Shown here: one piece after another, positions 31,890 through 40,563 of the stretch
How positions within the stretch are numbered: the stretch's first letter is position 1
How the letters are laid out: each line of letters starts with the position of its first letter
Position numbers and translations under genes: made by a program
The notes under the pieces: model-generated
Told to the model about the DNA's origin: nothing
Database searches by the model: none
What the model saw: only the letters and a program-made list of their open reading frames with translations
Source: JAAGZL01 sp050291725
GTDB taxonomy: Bacteria; Pseudomonadota; Gammaproteobacteria; Chromatiales; Chromatiaceae
Assembly: GCA_050291725.1 (NCBI GenBank)
Contig: JBNKKH010000026.1
Coordinates: forward strand, 1-54,825
Direction of reading: 5' to 3'
Length of the DNA stretch: 54,825 nt

Positions 31890-32195
31890 ATGGCTATTAA
31901 TGTAACTGAATCAAATGATGCCAAGGAAGTTACCATTCGGGTTTCAGGGCGCTTCGATTTTTCTCTGCATCAGACTTTTATCGATTCATATCAAAACTAT
32001 CCTAAAGACGAGAAGCGGTTCGTGGTAGATCTGGCGGAAACTGAATATATGGATAGCTCGGCCATGGGTATGCTGCTGCAGCTGCGCGAGCATGCCGCAA
32101 AGGATGCGGGCAGAATAAGATTGATCAACGCCAATGATACAGTGCGTAAAATCCTCGGAATTGCCAATTTCAATAAGCTGTTTGATATATCCTGA
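31890..32195 (+). CDS. STAS-domain (anti-sigma antagonist-like) protein
   Basis: 101 aa, a lone STAS domain with a well-conserved core (VTIRVSGRFDFSLHQTF, VVDLAETEYMDSSAMGMLL), the DSSA motif carrying the candidate phospho-Ser. It is the last gene of the chemosensory operon and has AAGAAGGAAAG before the ATG. A possible partner of an unlinked serine kinase/phosphatase or of the chemosensory proteins. Confidence 0.92.
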   Translation: MAINVTESNDAKEVTIRVSGRFDFSLHQTFIDSYQNYPKDEKRFVVDLAETEYMDSSAMGMLLQLREHAAKDAGRIRLINANDTVRKILGIANFNKLFDIS

Positions 32196-32264
32196 TTACA
32201 TAAAAAGTGGCATAAAACGGGCATTTCCCCTATCCTTGCCGCTTTTCTTTGCGGGTTAATAGTT

Positions 32265-33356
32265 ATGGGTTTCAAATGCGGTATCGTCGGCTTGCCAAAC
32301 GTAGGTAAATCGACCCTCTTCAATGCACTTACACAGGCCTCCATTGCAGCGGAAAATTATCCGTTCTGCACCATAGATCCCAACGTGGGTGTAGTGCCTC
32401 TGCCTGACCCCAGGCTGGATGTACTGGCAGATATAGTCAAACCGGAAAGAGTTCTTCCCACCACCATGCAGTTCGTGGATATCGCCGGACTGGTAGCGGG
32501 TGCGTCCAAAGGGGAAGGGTTGGGAAATAAATTCCTGGCTAATATTCGAGAGACAGACGCCATCGCCCATGTAGTGCGCTGTTTTGAAGATGATGATGTA
32601 GTGCATGTCTCCGGAAAGGTTGACCCTCTTTCAGATATCGAAGTGATCAACACCGAACTGGCCCTGGCCGATCTGGAATCGGTAGAGAAGGCGCTGGATA
32701 AGGCCGCACGTCAGGCCAGAACCGGCGATAAGAAGATACTGGCCCGTAAAGAGCTGCTAGAGAGGCTTAAAGAGCATCTAGACGCTGGAAAGCCAGTCAG
32801 AACCTTTGAGGCCACCGAAGACGAACAGCTAGAGATGCGGGATCTGTTCCTGCTCACCTCCAAGCCCACCACCTATATCGCCAATGTGGCAGAGGACGGT
32901 TTCACAGATAACCCGGCCTTAGAGGCAGTGCAGAAATTGGCCCAGGAGGAAGAGTCGCAAGTGGTAGCGGTCTGTGCTGCTATTGAATCAGAGATAGTGC
33001 AGCTGGACGAAGACGAAAAGCAGGAGTTCCTGGCAGATCTAGGCCTGGAAGAGCCTGGTCTTAACCGAGTAGTACGCGCAGGATACAAACTGTTGGGGTT
33101 AGAGACCTACTTCACCGCCGGAGTGAAAGAGGTAAGGGCCTGGACCATTCCCCACGGGGCCACCGCACCCCAGGCCGCCGGGGTGATCCACACCGATTTC
33201 GAGCGAGGATTTATTCGCGCCGAAGTAGTGGCATATGAAGATTTCGTAAGCTGTAATGGAGAACAGGGAGCCAAAGAGGCTGGCAAGCTGCGCTCAGAAG
33301 GAAAAGAGTACATCGTAAAAGATGGAGATGTAGTCCATTTCCGCTTTAACGTTTAA
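32265..33356 (+). CDS. ychF: Redox-responsive ATPase/GTPase YchF
   Basis: 363 aa, an Obg-family P-loop protein that prefers ATP. G1 GLPNVGKSTLFNAL, G3 region DIAGLVAGASKGEGLGNKFL, a coiled-coil insertion (VEKALDKAARQARTG), and the C-terminal TGS domain (WTIPHGATAPQAAGVIHTDFERGFIRAEV). Length and motifs are standard. It is followed by tRNA-Met. Confidence 0.97.
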   Translation: MGFKCGIVGLPNVGKSTLFNALTQASIAAENYPFCTIDPNVGVVPLPDPRLDVLADIVKPERVLPTTMQFVDIAGLVAGASKGEGLGNKFLANIRETDAIAHVVRCFEDDDVVHVSGKVDPLSDIEVINTELALADLESVEKALDKAARQARTGDKKILARKELLERLKEHLDAGKPVRTFEATEDEQLEMRDLFLLTSKPTTYIANVAEDGFTDNPALEAVQKLAQEEESQVVAVCAAIESEIVQLDEDEKQEFLADLGLEEPGLNRVVRAGYKLLGLETYFTAGVKEVRAWTIPHGATAPQAAGVIHTDFERGFIRAEVVAYEDFVSCNGEQGAKEAGKLRSEGKEYIVKDGDVVHFRFNV

Positions 33357-33453
33357 AGCGGTGAATCGTTCCAAAACAGAGAATTACCAGTCCTAAAATA
33401 AGGGCTTCAGGTTGACACTTCCGCGGGTAATCGGTATATTTCCGCGGCTTCAT

Positions 33454-33530
33454 GGCTACGTAGCTCAGTTGGTGAGAGCGACGGACTCATAACCCGTAGG
33501 TCGGTGGTTCAATTCCACCCGTAGCCACCA
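33454..33530 (+). tRNA. tRNA-Met (elongator, anticodon CAT)
   Basis: 77 bases: acceptor GGCTACG/CGTAGCC, D-arm GCTCAGTTGGTGAGAGC, anticodon loop CTCATAA (CAT), T-arm GGTTCAATTCC, encoded CCA. The perfectly paired 1:72 acceptor end and lack of three G:C pairs in the anticodon stem indicate elongator, not initiator. Alternative reading as a CAT-anticodon tRNA-Ile2 cannot be fully excluded. Confidence 0.93.
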
Positions 33531-33561
33531 ATTCAAGATCCAAAGAAATCCAAGACCGCCC

Positions 33562-33587
33562 GAAAGCCCGCATAACAGCGGGCTTTT
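33562..33587 (+). terminator. Terminator after tRNA-Met
   Basis: Stem AAGCCCGC/GCGGGCTT with ATAACA loop and a short T-run. Confidence 0.88.
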
Positions 33588-33726
33588 CATTCCGCTCAAA
33601 TTGTATGATAATTTGATTGTTTTTGGATTTTATGTCAGATTCGGTCAGATTGTTTCTTGTGAATGTATAAATAGCGTTTAGAGTCAAATTTTTGCTTGAT
33701 TTTCGGCGATAAAAGGGATGTATGTT

Positions 33727-35709
33727 ATGTCGGTTAAAAAGAATAGACGGGTTGCCCGTTTCCTATCCGGAATGATTTTTAAGTCAATTTCTGCATTATT
33801 GATTTTAAACTATACGTCCGCAGTTGCAGCCCCAATTGAGCTAATTGGTGACTATATAAGGATAGGTACTAACGACCTGGGCACTCTGGGTTTGGGTGGT
33901 TCCGTAGAGCCAGGAATTCAATATGATAATACTGGTACCGGGACTTTTAATGATGCTTACGATTACCTTACCCCCGGTACCCCGTTCGAAGGTTTTTCAG
34001 TTACCACTACCGCTTCTGGATCAACAACCACAGCATATGCTAATAACACCGGGTCTGTTGCATCTGGGTTATCTGGAACTCTGGTAAATTCATCCAGCGG
34101 ATCTTACCAGGGCGTTACCTGGACTGGCTCTTACACCCCAAGTTCTAAGCTATACGATATAGTTAATGTAGTTGGGTTTAATACTGATGAGAAAAAAATC
34201 ACCTTAACAACTACAATAACAGCTGCGGTAGATTTAACTGATATCTATTTTGCCCGGTATGTGGATCCGGATGCACAGGCGGCTGCAGGGGACTCTTCCT
34301 CAACAAATAACTTTAGGGGTAACGGATCTGTTCCGGCTACTAACCTGGTTTATGCAGAGGCATTAGCAAGCAAGTACGTTATCGGACTATATTCTAGCGC
34401 TGGATCCAACGTTAATACGGGCATTTCTTCAGGTTGGAGCACCGATCCTAGCGACTATTATGCTGGCGTGGATGACGGTGATGGAGACTATACTATAGGT
34501 GTTTCTTACTACTCGACATCATTGGCTACAGGAGAGTCAATAACATTTACCTATTACTATATTTTTGGAGCAGATATCCAAGATGCGATTGATGATAATG
34601 TAGGCGGCCTAAGTGTGCTCACATCTGCTGAGGCGGTTAGAAATAGTCCGGTTTATGGAGGTGCGGCGGTTATTGATGCCACACCTGATTTGCTGAGCCT
34701 GTTTACTGACGCTGGTCTTAGTGAAGATCAAGAGGTGTCTGATGCCGCCACCCAAACAATGCCGCTTTTAGCTGGTGGTTCCATACTTGCTACAAGTAAT
34801 GTGGTTTCAGGTGTACATAACATTATACAGTCGAGAATTGAATCTAACTTAGGATTGTCCTCTGGAGACGAGTTTCTTGGTGATGATAGATTCTGGATGA
34901 AGCCATTTGGGTCATGGGCTGATCAAGACGATGAAAATGGAGTTTCCGGTTTTGACGCAGAAACATGGGGTTTGGCATTTGGTGTTGATAGTGTAAGGAA
35001 TGATAGATTACGTCTTGGCGCCGCTTTTGCGTATGCAAATAGTAATGTGGACAGTAATTCTGATATTGCGCCTCACGACCTAAATATTGATGCATACCAG
35101 CTCATACTATACGGCAGTTACAGCATTGCAAACGATACAGAATTGAATTTTCAATTGGATGCTGGACTAAATAAGAACAGAAGTCATAGAACAATTGCGT
35201 TTACTGGCACTGTAGCAGATGCGAAATTCGAAAGTCACACTGCGCATGTAGGAGTTGGAATTGGCCGCACTTATACGATTAATGAGAAAACATCCTTAAC
35301 TCCATCTATACGTGCAGACTACACTTGGATAGAGGAAGAGTCTTATGCTGAGTCTGGAGCAGGTTTGCTTAATCTTGATGTTTCTAGCAGAGACATAGAG
35401 GAGTTTGTGATTGGTTTTGATGGTAAGTTGGCGCATAAAATAAATGATAATACCACCTTTACGACAAAGTTAGGTGTTGGTTATGATGTGATCAACGAAG
35501 GTTCAAGTATTACATCAACATATGCTGGTGCTCCGGGTTCGCCTTTTGTAACTGAGGGAATTGAGCATGATCCATGGATTGCACGTGCAGGATTGGGCCT
35601 AGTTTATTCTCTTAATAACGGTGCCGAAATAACAGCAAGTTATAATATAGATGCCCGCAGTCATTTTAATAATCAAACAGCGTCTATTAAAGCTCGCTGG
35701 GCATTCTAA
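33727..35709 (+). CDS. Autotransporter (type Va) with C-terminal barrel
   Basis: About 660 aa. A signal peptide (SALLILNYTSAVAAP) is followed by a ~370-residue, Ser/Thr/Gly-rich passenger with no Cys, no recognised enzyme motif and no classic beta-helix repeats, then a linker helix (SNVVSGVHNIIQSRIES) and a C-terminal autotransporter beta-barrel (FWMKPFGSWADQDDENG, GLAFGVDSVRNDRLRLGAAFAYA) that ends in the aromatic motif IKARWAF. Start 33727 is favoured over 33718 because AAGGG is well spaced from it. The protein would display its passenger at the cell surface; possible adhesin or matrix protein, function unknown. Confidence 0.9.
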   Translation: MSVKKNRRVARFLSGMIFKSISALLILNYTSAVAAPIELIGDYIRIGTNDLGTLGLGGSVEPGIQYDNTGTGTFNDAYDYLTPGTPFEGFSVTTTASGSTTTAYANNTGSVASGLSGTLVNSSSGSYQGVTWTGSYTPSSKLYDIVNVVGFNTDEKKITLTTTITAAVDLTDIYFARYVDPDAQAAAGDSSSTNNFRGNGSVPATNLVYAEALASKYVIGLYSSAGSNVNTGISSGWSTDPSDYYAGVDDGDGDYTIGVSYYSTSLATGESITFTYYYIFGADIQDAIDDNVGGLSVLTSAEAVRNSPVYGGAAVIDATPDLLSLFTDAGLSEDQEVSDAATQTMPLLAGGSILATSNVVSGVHNIIQSRIESNLGLSSGDEFLGDDRFWMKPFGSWADQDDENGVSGFDAETWGLAFGVDSVRNDRLRLGAAFAYANSNVDSNSDIAPHDLNIDAYQLILYGSYSIANDTELNFQLDAGLNKNRSHRTIAFTGTVADAKFESHTAHVGVGIGRTYTINEKTSLTPSIRADYTWIEEESYAESGAGLLNLDVSSRDIEEFVIGFDGKLAHKINDNTTFTTKLGVGYDVINEGSSITSTYAGAPGSPFVTEGIEHDPWIARAGLGLVYSLNNGAEITASYNIDARSHFNNQTASIKARWAF

Positions 35710-35765
35710 TATAACGTTGTGAACGAGTAATAAGTACGGCCTGTCATATCACAGGACTAAGTAGC

Positions 35766-36647
35766 TTGCATAAAGTGAAAATACTGCTGATATTCATATC
35801 GTTATTCTTATCGTCATGCATCTCCTATCCAAACTATGAAGAAAGGAAGGATTCGGCAGCCAGCCTTGCGCAAGAAAATGGCTGGCGAAAAGATGTTTTA
35901 AAGACTGATTTTTTTGATCTAACTGCCTATCTTCCAAGAAAAATAACATATGGTGAGAATCTGACTATATATATTGAGGGAGATGGATTTTCGTGGGTCA
36001 GCTCGTCTAAACCGTCATCTAATCCTACTCCAGTAAATCCTTTGGGATTAAAACTAGCTTTTGCACACAATGATGGGAATGTGGCATATATAGCCAGGCC
36101 ATGCCAATATGCAGGCATTAGCCCCAAGAACTGTCGACAAAAGTTTTGGACAAATAAACGCTTCTCTTCTGAAGTAATAAATTCAACTAGTAATGCTATT
36201 GATATTCTCAAAGAGCGCTTTAGAGCAAAGCGTCTGACTATTGTTGGATTCTCTGGTGGTGGGGCAGTAGCGGCGTTGCTAGCTGCTAAAAGAAAAGATG
36301 TGGTGCGATTGATAACTATTGCTGGAAACTTAGATCATCATAGTTGGACAAAGTACCACAAGATTTCCCCGCTTGTTGGATCAGAGAATCCAATAGAAAG
36401 AGTGGAAGCGTTGGAAAAAATTCCACAGGTGCATTTTGTTGGGGCGACAGATAAAGTTATTCCGTCTCAAATTATAGAAGGATTTGTTTCCAGGTTTTCC
36501 AATAAAGGTTTGGTACGAATAGTTACTATTCCTGAATATAATCACCACTGTTGTTGGGTGGAAAATTGGCGACATTTATGGTCCAGATACGTATCTGGAG
36601 ATTTAATTACCCAGCCTTCCAACTGGGCAACTGATACACCATTTTAA
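35766..36647 (+). CDS. Alpha/beta-hydrolase lipoprotein
   Basis: 293 aa with a lipoprotein signal peptide (KILLIFISLFLSSC, lipid-bearing Cys in LSSC). The body is an alpha/beta-hydrolase: nucleophile elbow GFSGGGAVAALLA, an acid in GATDKVIP and a His in YNHHCCW. The charge-relay triad looks complete, so it is probably an active esterase or peptidase anchored in a membrane. TTG start at 35766, with no strong ribosome binding site. Its last 41 bases overlap, tail-to-tail, the BLUF gene on the other strand. Confidence 0.85.
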   Translation: MHKVKILLIFISLFLSSCISYPNYEERKDSAASLAQENGWRKDVLKTDFFDLTAYLPRKITYGENLTIYIEGDGFSWVSSSKPSSNPTPVNPLGLKLAFAHNDGNVAYIARPCQYAGISPKNCRQKFWTNKRFSSEVINSTSNAIDILKERFRAKRLTIVGFSGGGAVAALLAAKRKDVVRLITIAGNLDHHSWTKYHKISPLVGSENPIERVEALEKIPQVHFVGATDKVIPSQIIEGFVSRFSNKGLVRIVTIPEYNHHCCWVENWRHLWSRYVSGDLITQPSNWATDTPF

Positions 36648-37047
36648 TATCATTAATCAGGCTAAGGGCTACCCACTCTTCGAGGGGAAACTTAACGCTA
36701 CCATCCTCCTCACCATACTTCTCCATAAGAGATGCTTCTAGGTCTTTGTTGAAATCGAATACCCCTAGGCCGCGCATACCCCAGCCAGAGAAGATCATGC
36801 TATCAACGACATTGAAGCTGATCAGTTTCAGATCTGTATGGCGTTTGTCTTTCACAATATGCATAAAGATGTTGTTCACCGCCTCATATTTGCCTTCGAT
36901 AACCTGCAGAAAGTGTTTGTTGGTAGCGAGCAAAACACCTGAAATCTCTTTCTCCTGATTGTTCTTTTCTGACTCATGCAGAATGCCCTCAACCAAAGGC
37001 CAGTCTATCTCCTTGCTGCAGGTGCTCTTGTAAATGAGGCGGTACAT
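36607..37047 (-). CDS. BLUF-domain blue-light photoreceptor
   Basis: 146 aa, one BLUF domain (flavin-binding blue-light sensor) and a ~50-residue tail with no output domain. Expected photocycle residues are visible: Tyr in RLIYKS, Asn in SEKNNQEKEISGVLL, Gln in HFLQVIEG and Trp in FSGWGMRGLG. Stand-alone BLUF proteins act by binding partners; nothing adjacent is an obvious one. AGGGAG precedes the start on the minus strand. It converges on, and overlaps, the lipoprotein hydrolase gene. Confidence 0.92.
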   Translation of the reverse strand: MYRLIYKSTCSKEIDWPLVEGILHESEKNNQEKEISGVLLATNKHFLQVIEGKYEAVNNIFMHIVKDKRHTDLKLISFNVVDSMIFSGWGMRGLGVFDFNKDLEASLMEKYGEEDGSVKFPLEEWVALSLINDIKMVYQLPSWKAG

Positions 37048-37593
37048 TTTTCATCTCCCTTTAAAGTTTCTTTTGGACTTAATAAAAATATAGGTGTGTT
37101 AGAGGCTATTGCAAGGTGATTATTGTGCTGTCGATAGTATAAAAGGCTTTTTTGGCAAGGTGGCTTTAGTCTCAGATCGGCACAATTCGGAATTTGGGGT
37201 TTCAGAGTATGGGAGCCAGGAAACGACACAAACCGGACATACAGCAAACAAGTTAAGTTACGAACACATCTTCATAATGAGGTGTTCGGTTAATTTCGAA
37301 TATCAGTAAGGAAATATAAAGTACTATTAGGTTGCGAACTTCCGTATTTCACCATAAGGAAAATCGTATGGATCACTGGCGAATGGCAAGGATAATATGC
37401 TAACTTACTGAACATATGGAGAAAAGAAAACAAGCAGCGGGAAGGATGAGCCGTTACTACCCTCCCTGTCCGTGGAATAAAGTGAAAATCGCCTGTGTAA
37501 AAATACTGCAACTTGCAATCTATCCAACAGAAATCGCTGATTATGATTGCGATTTTCCATCTACTTAGAATGTTAGCTCTCTAGGAGTATCGT
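37048..37593. other. Intergenic region before the cassette array
   Basis: About 545 bases with no convincing gene. No integrase gene is here, although this is where intI and attI would stand in a complete integron. The last ~70 bases contain a degenerate attC-like hairpin (see 37523). Confidence 0.6.
37523..37577 (+). other. Degenerate attC- or attI-like site
   Basis: Imperfect stem GAAATCGC/GCGATTTTC flanked by CCAACAG on the left and TGTTAGCT on the right, the layout of attC inverse-core and core sites. Weaker than the sites further on. Confidence 0.3.
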
Positions 37594-38004
37594 TTGGAAA
37601 CTAATCAAGGAAGAGTTTACTTCGCTCTGGATGGGGATGATTTCGACCCAGATGAAGTGACTGATTTTTTAGGGATTCAGCCGACTTCAATAAGACGAAA
37701 AGGCTCAAAGGTTCCTGGTAAAATCCCAAAAATGAATTCGTGGGAGCTTTCTACAGATAATATTGTTAACGACTACATTGACGTATTTGAAATGGCAACG
37801 GAAATTGTTAATAAACTCAAGTCTAAAAAAGATCTGATTATTCAGGCAAAAGAACGATTCAATGTCTTGCCAAGATTTGAAGTGGTATTGTGGTTTTCCA
37901 TGAATGAGGAACACTCAACGCCAGCAATAGGTTTCGAAGTAGAAACGGTAGAGTTTTTAGGTGAAATTGGTGCGTTCGTTGATATTGATACATATAAGCA
38001 CTAG
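37594..38004 (+). CDS. DUF4279 protein (cassette 1)
   Basis: 136 aa, TTG start with AGGAG six bases upstream. The N-terminal RVYFALDGDDFDPDEVTDFLGIQPTSIRRKG is the characteristic beginning of DUF4279 proteins, with the usual WELST segment and a C-terminal beta strand pair. No enzyme motif, signal or membrane helix. Function unknown; the family is frequent in integron cassettes and toxin/immunity neighbourhoods. Confidence 0.88.
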   Translation: METNQGRVYFALDGDDFDPDEVTDFLGIQPTSIRRKGSKVPGKIPKMNSWELSTDNIVNDYIDVFEMATEIVNKLKSKKDLIIQAKERFNVLPRFEVVLWFSMNEEHSTPAIGFEVETVEFLGEIGAFVDIDTYKH

Positions 38005-38012
38005 AGCAGCAG

Positions 38013-38095
38013 AGCTAACAAGCGGCTGCTGTCGGACTGGTAAAAGCTCCGGCTTCGCCTCCACTTTTACCAGCCGCAGAGCCGGGCGTTAAGTG
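38013..38095 (+). other. attC site 1
   Basis: Inverse core CTAACAAG, long imperfect stem with arms CTGGTAAAAG / CTTTTACCAG around a CTCCGGCTTCGCCTCCA apex, and core GGCGTTAAG. Confidence 0.9.
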
Positions 38096-38109
38096 TAAAA
38101 GGGGGGTTC

Positions 38110-38535
38110 TTGAAATTCTTCAAACAGTTCTTCAAACCAAATGAAGTTCCTGAGTCTATAATAGAAATTAATAATGTTGGGGCTCTTAACTGGGGGAAAG
38201 AAAGCGAATACTGGGTTGGTGAATATAATGGATTGAAGTTCAGCATTGCCTATGATGGTTTGTCTAGGCCGGAGGAGGGTTTAAGTTCATTGGTAACTAG
38301 AACACTATCAAACCCTGAGTTTCCTCATAATTTCATGAGCAAGATCAGAAGTATAGCAAAGTCTCAATATGGCACAGAAAGGTATGAAGAAATAGATGCA
38401 TTGATACCACAAGACATCGTATTTCAGTAACCAACATTCATACTAATCCAGTTCTTTGGCGCAGATGACAATGAACCGTTCTGGTTTGCTGAGATTCATA
38501 AAAATGAGAAGATATACGTTGGTTTTGACACATAA
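38110..38535 (+). pseudogene. Unknown cassette gene split by an in-frame stop (cassette 2)
   Basis: TTG start behind a purine-rich AAAAGGGGGG. The first 106 codons read to a TAA at 38428-38430; the same frame then stays open for 34 more codons (through FFGADDNEPFWFAEIHK) to a TAA at 38533 next to attC 2. The second part keeps a sensible protein composition and brings the gene end to the attC site, as in the other cassettes, so the first stop looks like a point mutation. The short form could still be expressed as a 106-aa protein. No family recognised. Confidence 0.6.
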
Positions 38536-38536
38536 A

Positions 38537-38610
38537 CACTTAACAAGGCGCTTCACCCAACCAAAAGCCGCTATACGGTTTTCGTCGGGTGAGCATGGTC
38601 GTTATGCCTA
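38537..38610 (+). other. attC site 2
   Basis: Inverse core CTTAACAAGG, arms GCTTCACCC / GGGTGAGC and AAAGCCG / CGGTTTT, core GTCGTTATGCC. Confidence 0.9.
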
Positions 38611-38628
38611 AGGGGAAGATAATTAGCA

Positions 38629-39021
38629 ATGAAGTTATGGATTACATTTATCATCGGATGCCTATCACTGCTCATTGGGATTATCTATTGCCTGGATAAT
38701 TACACGGGGCATTCCGGGGTCTCGCCTTTTGAAGGTTCCGCTTTTTTCGTCCTAATTATTATTATCGGACTATTGGGCTATAGAAAGAATAAGCAATCAC
38801 TAAATAGTAGGCTGACCTTGGTAATAGGATTTTCAGGTTTTGTTTTTGGGGTGTTGATCCACTCAGCAGGAATAATGATGCAATATGAGGATTGGCTCGA
38901 TTCTGGAATGAATGAACAGAACCCTGATTCAGACATAATACTGCTAATTTTCAGCAGTTTGGTCTTGTTGGCAATCGTTGTGGTATCGATAATTACTGTT
39001 CTACAAAGAAATAAGGCATAA
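38629..39021 (+). CDS. Four-helix membrane protein (cassette 3)
   Basis: 130 aa with four predicted membrane helices (FIIGCLSLLIGIIYCL, FFVLIIIIGLLGY, LVIGFSGFVFGVLIHSAGI, IILLIFSSLVLLAIVVVSIITVL) separated by short loops. No family recognised. The stop codon lies inside attC 3, a common feature of cassettes. Small polytopic proteins are over-represented in integron cassettes. Confidence 0.8.
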   Translation: MKLWITFIIGCLSLLIGIIYCLDNYTGHSGVSPFEGSAFFVLIIIIGLLGYRKNKQSLNSRLTLVIGFSGFVFGVLIHSAGIMMQYEDWLDSGMNEQNPDSDIILLIFSSLVLLAIVVVSIITVLQRNKA

Positions 39022-39084
39022 CCAGCGGCTCCAGCGGAAGCCGGCGATCTCTCGCCGCATCCTCTGAGCATTATCGTTAGGTGT
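39013..39084 (+). other. attC site 3
   Basis: Inverse core GCATAACCAG, arms with GCCGGCGA / TCGCCG, core ATCGTTAGG. Confidence 0.85.
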
Positions 39085-39099
39085 GAAAATAGAATAGAT

Positions 39100-39567
39100 A
39101 TGGAATCCGAAATTCAATGCGAGCCAGATGGGTTGGTCAAAGTATTTGACAAATCAGAATCTGCTGAAATAGAAAAGAAATGGATGTCCATTTTTTGCAA
39201 AAATAAACAAGGGTTTAACACAAAAGCATTTAAGTGGCATATTTTTAGTGGTGAAGGCTACCCATCGTTAGATGGGGAAGATGCACGGAAAGCCTATGAG
39301 TCAAAAGAGGATCCAGAATATATAGTAATGGGTAATGACAATGAGTTAGCCATACTCACTAGTAAAAAACCCCTGTCTTGTAACCTCACAGACTATTATG
39401 TTTTTCCTGTTAACATGGCCTGGTCTATGGCTTTTACACATGAAGAAGGCTGGTTGGGGCCTTACTTTGCTCAACATCCTAATACAAAGGCCTTAGAAGC
39501 AGAAAATGAAAAGCTTCGAGAAAAAGAACGTCAGAAAGAGCTTGCTAGACAAAAAGGTTGGATGTAA
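39100..39567 (+). CDS. DUF4275-like protein (cassette 4)
   Basis: 155 aa, soluble. The pattern FKWHIFSGEGYPSLDGEDA, then YYVFPVNMAWSMAFTHEEG and WLGPYFA is the one I associate with DUF4275. The C-terminus is a charged coiled coil (ALEAENEKLREKERQKELARQ) that could mediate dimerisation. ATG start 16 bases after attC 3, without a clear ribosome binding site. Function unknown. Confidence 0.8.
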   Translation: MESEIQCEPDGLVKVFDKSESAEIEKKWMSIFCKNKQGFNTKAFKWHIFSGEGYPSLDGEDARKAYESKEDPEYIVMGNDNELAILTSKKPLSCNLTDYYVFPVNMAWSMAFTHEEGWLGPYFAQHPNTKALEAENEKLREKERQKELARQKGWM

Positions 39568-39570
39568 ACA

Positions 39571-39666
39571 ATGCCTAACAAGGTAATTTTACGCGGACAG
39601 TCAAAAGCTACGCTATTTTTGTGCATTCGCTTCGCTTTTGCCTTCCGGTAAATTGCAGCGTTATGT
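39571..39666 (+). other. attC site 4
   Basis: Inverse core TGCCTAACAAGG, a longer central arm, core CAGCGTTATG. Confidence 0.85.
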
Positions 39667-39681
39667 TGAAAGGAATAAAAC

Positions 39682-39953
39682 ATGAGTAAGGGAGAAGGGA
39701 TGGGCCGCTCGCAAAAGATCCCACCTGCCAGAATGGGGAAGCAGTTTTTGAACGAGCCATTGTTGCATTTCTTTCCGTATCTATCTTATTGGGAATGTTA
39801 TGGTTTTGGGGTAGTCACGAAATATATATTAAAATAATATGAATCCTAGCTTTTGTTATTGGGATAACATTTGTGTCCTTTCCACAATGCAAGCACGTTT
39901 ACTCTTTGTTATGGTTGCTATTTTTGGTATCAATAGCGTCACAGTATTTATAA
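39682..39953 (+). pseudogene. Broken small membrane protein gene (cassette 5)
   Basis: After ATG 39682 (MSKGEG) the frame must shift by one base to follow a hydrophobic coding stretch: FERAIVAFLSVSILLGMLWFWG, then an in-frame TGA, then ILAFVIGITFVSF and YSLLWLLFLVSIASQYL to a TAA at 39951. Three hydrophobic segments in one frame with a frameshift and a stop indicate a decayed two- or three-helix membrane protein. There is no attC between this and the next gene. Confidence 0.55.
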
Positions 39954-40079
39954 TGTTTTGTAGTAGCATGACAACCCAGTCAAGAGAACGACATGACTTT
40001 AGAACACCTTTATAGGTATACCAAGGATTGCTTAGTGTCGCACTTTAAATGTGAATGTAAGTTTCACAAAGGGATATAG

Positions 40080-40481
40080 ATGGATCTCGATATAAATAAA
40101 GAAGAAGCCATAGTATTGTGGAATATTCTCAGAAGGTATTCTGAGACTGGTCTTCTAGGCACTGAAGACCAAGCTGAACAAAGGGCATTGTGGAATCTTG
40201 AATGCGTCCTGGAAAAAACAGTTGGTAATTTCTATGAAGGCGAATGGGAATTTGCCTTAAATTCTGCCTATGAGAAACTACGCGATGACAATGGCACTAA
40301 CGCATTATTTGAAAAAGAAAATGGTCGTATAGCATTATGGTTAGAACCTGAAGATATTCGGTTCATAATTAGTGAGTGGCGCAAAGTGCCAGATGAAAAA
40401 CCCGAGAAAGATAAGGAGGCTTGGGGGAAGCTTTCTTTTCGTTGCAATACAGCATTACACAAAGCAGGGTTAAACAAGTGA
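40080..40481 (+). CDS. Unknown soluble protein (cassette 6)
   Basis: 133 aa, acidic and helical (EEAIVLWNILRRYSETGLLG, EQRALWNLECVLEKTV), no signal or membrane helix, C-terminal WRKVPDEKPEKDKEAW linker. AAGGGA precedes the ATG. Family not recognised. It shares a cassette with the broken gene before it, or their separating attC was lost. Confidence 0.78.
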   Translation: MDLDINKEEAIVLWNILRRYSETGLLGTEDQAEQRALWNLECVLEKTVGNFYEGEWEFALNSAYEKLRDDNGTNALFEKENGRIALWLEPEDIRFIISEWRKVPDEKPEKDKEAWGKLSFRCNTALHKAGLNK

Positions 40482-40489
40482 AGCATCAA

Positions 40490-40556
40490 AAACATAACCA
40501 TGGGCTCCAGTGGATGCTCGCAATCGATCGCCCCAGTGAGCCCAGTCGTTATGTTT
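40490..40556 (+). other. attC site 5
   Basis: Short site: inverse core AACATAACCATGGGCT, apex of CGATCG, core AGCCCAGTCGTTATGTT. Confidence 0.88.
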
Positions 40557-40563
40557 TTAAAAT

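Noticed and set aside
33487..33687. Minus-strand ORF of 66 codons beginning next to tRNA-Met
   Set aside because: Its C-terminal coding part (VATGGIEPPTYGL) is antisense to the tRNA; this is a well-known false protein produced by tRNA genes.
37109..37309. 66-codon ORF between the BLUF gene and the cassettes
   Set aside because: No ribosome binding site, no recognisable features, and frequent stops around it.
37048..37593. Searched for an integron integrase at the left end of the array
   Set aside because: No tyrosine-recombinase reading frame on either strand; the nearest upstream gene is a BLUF protein.
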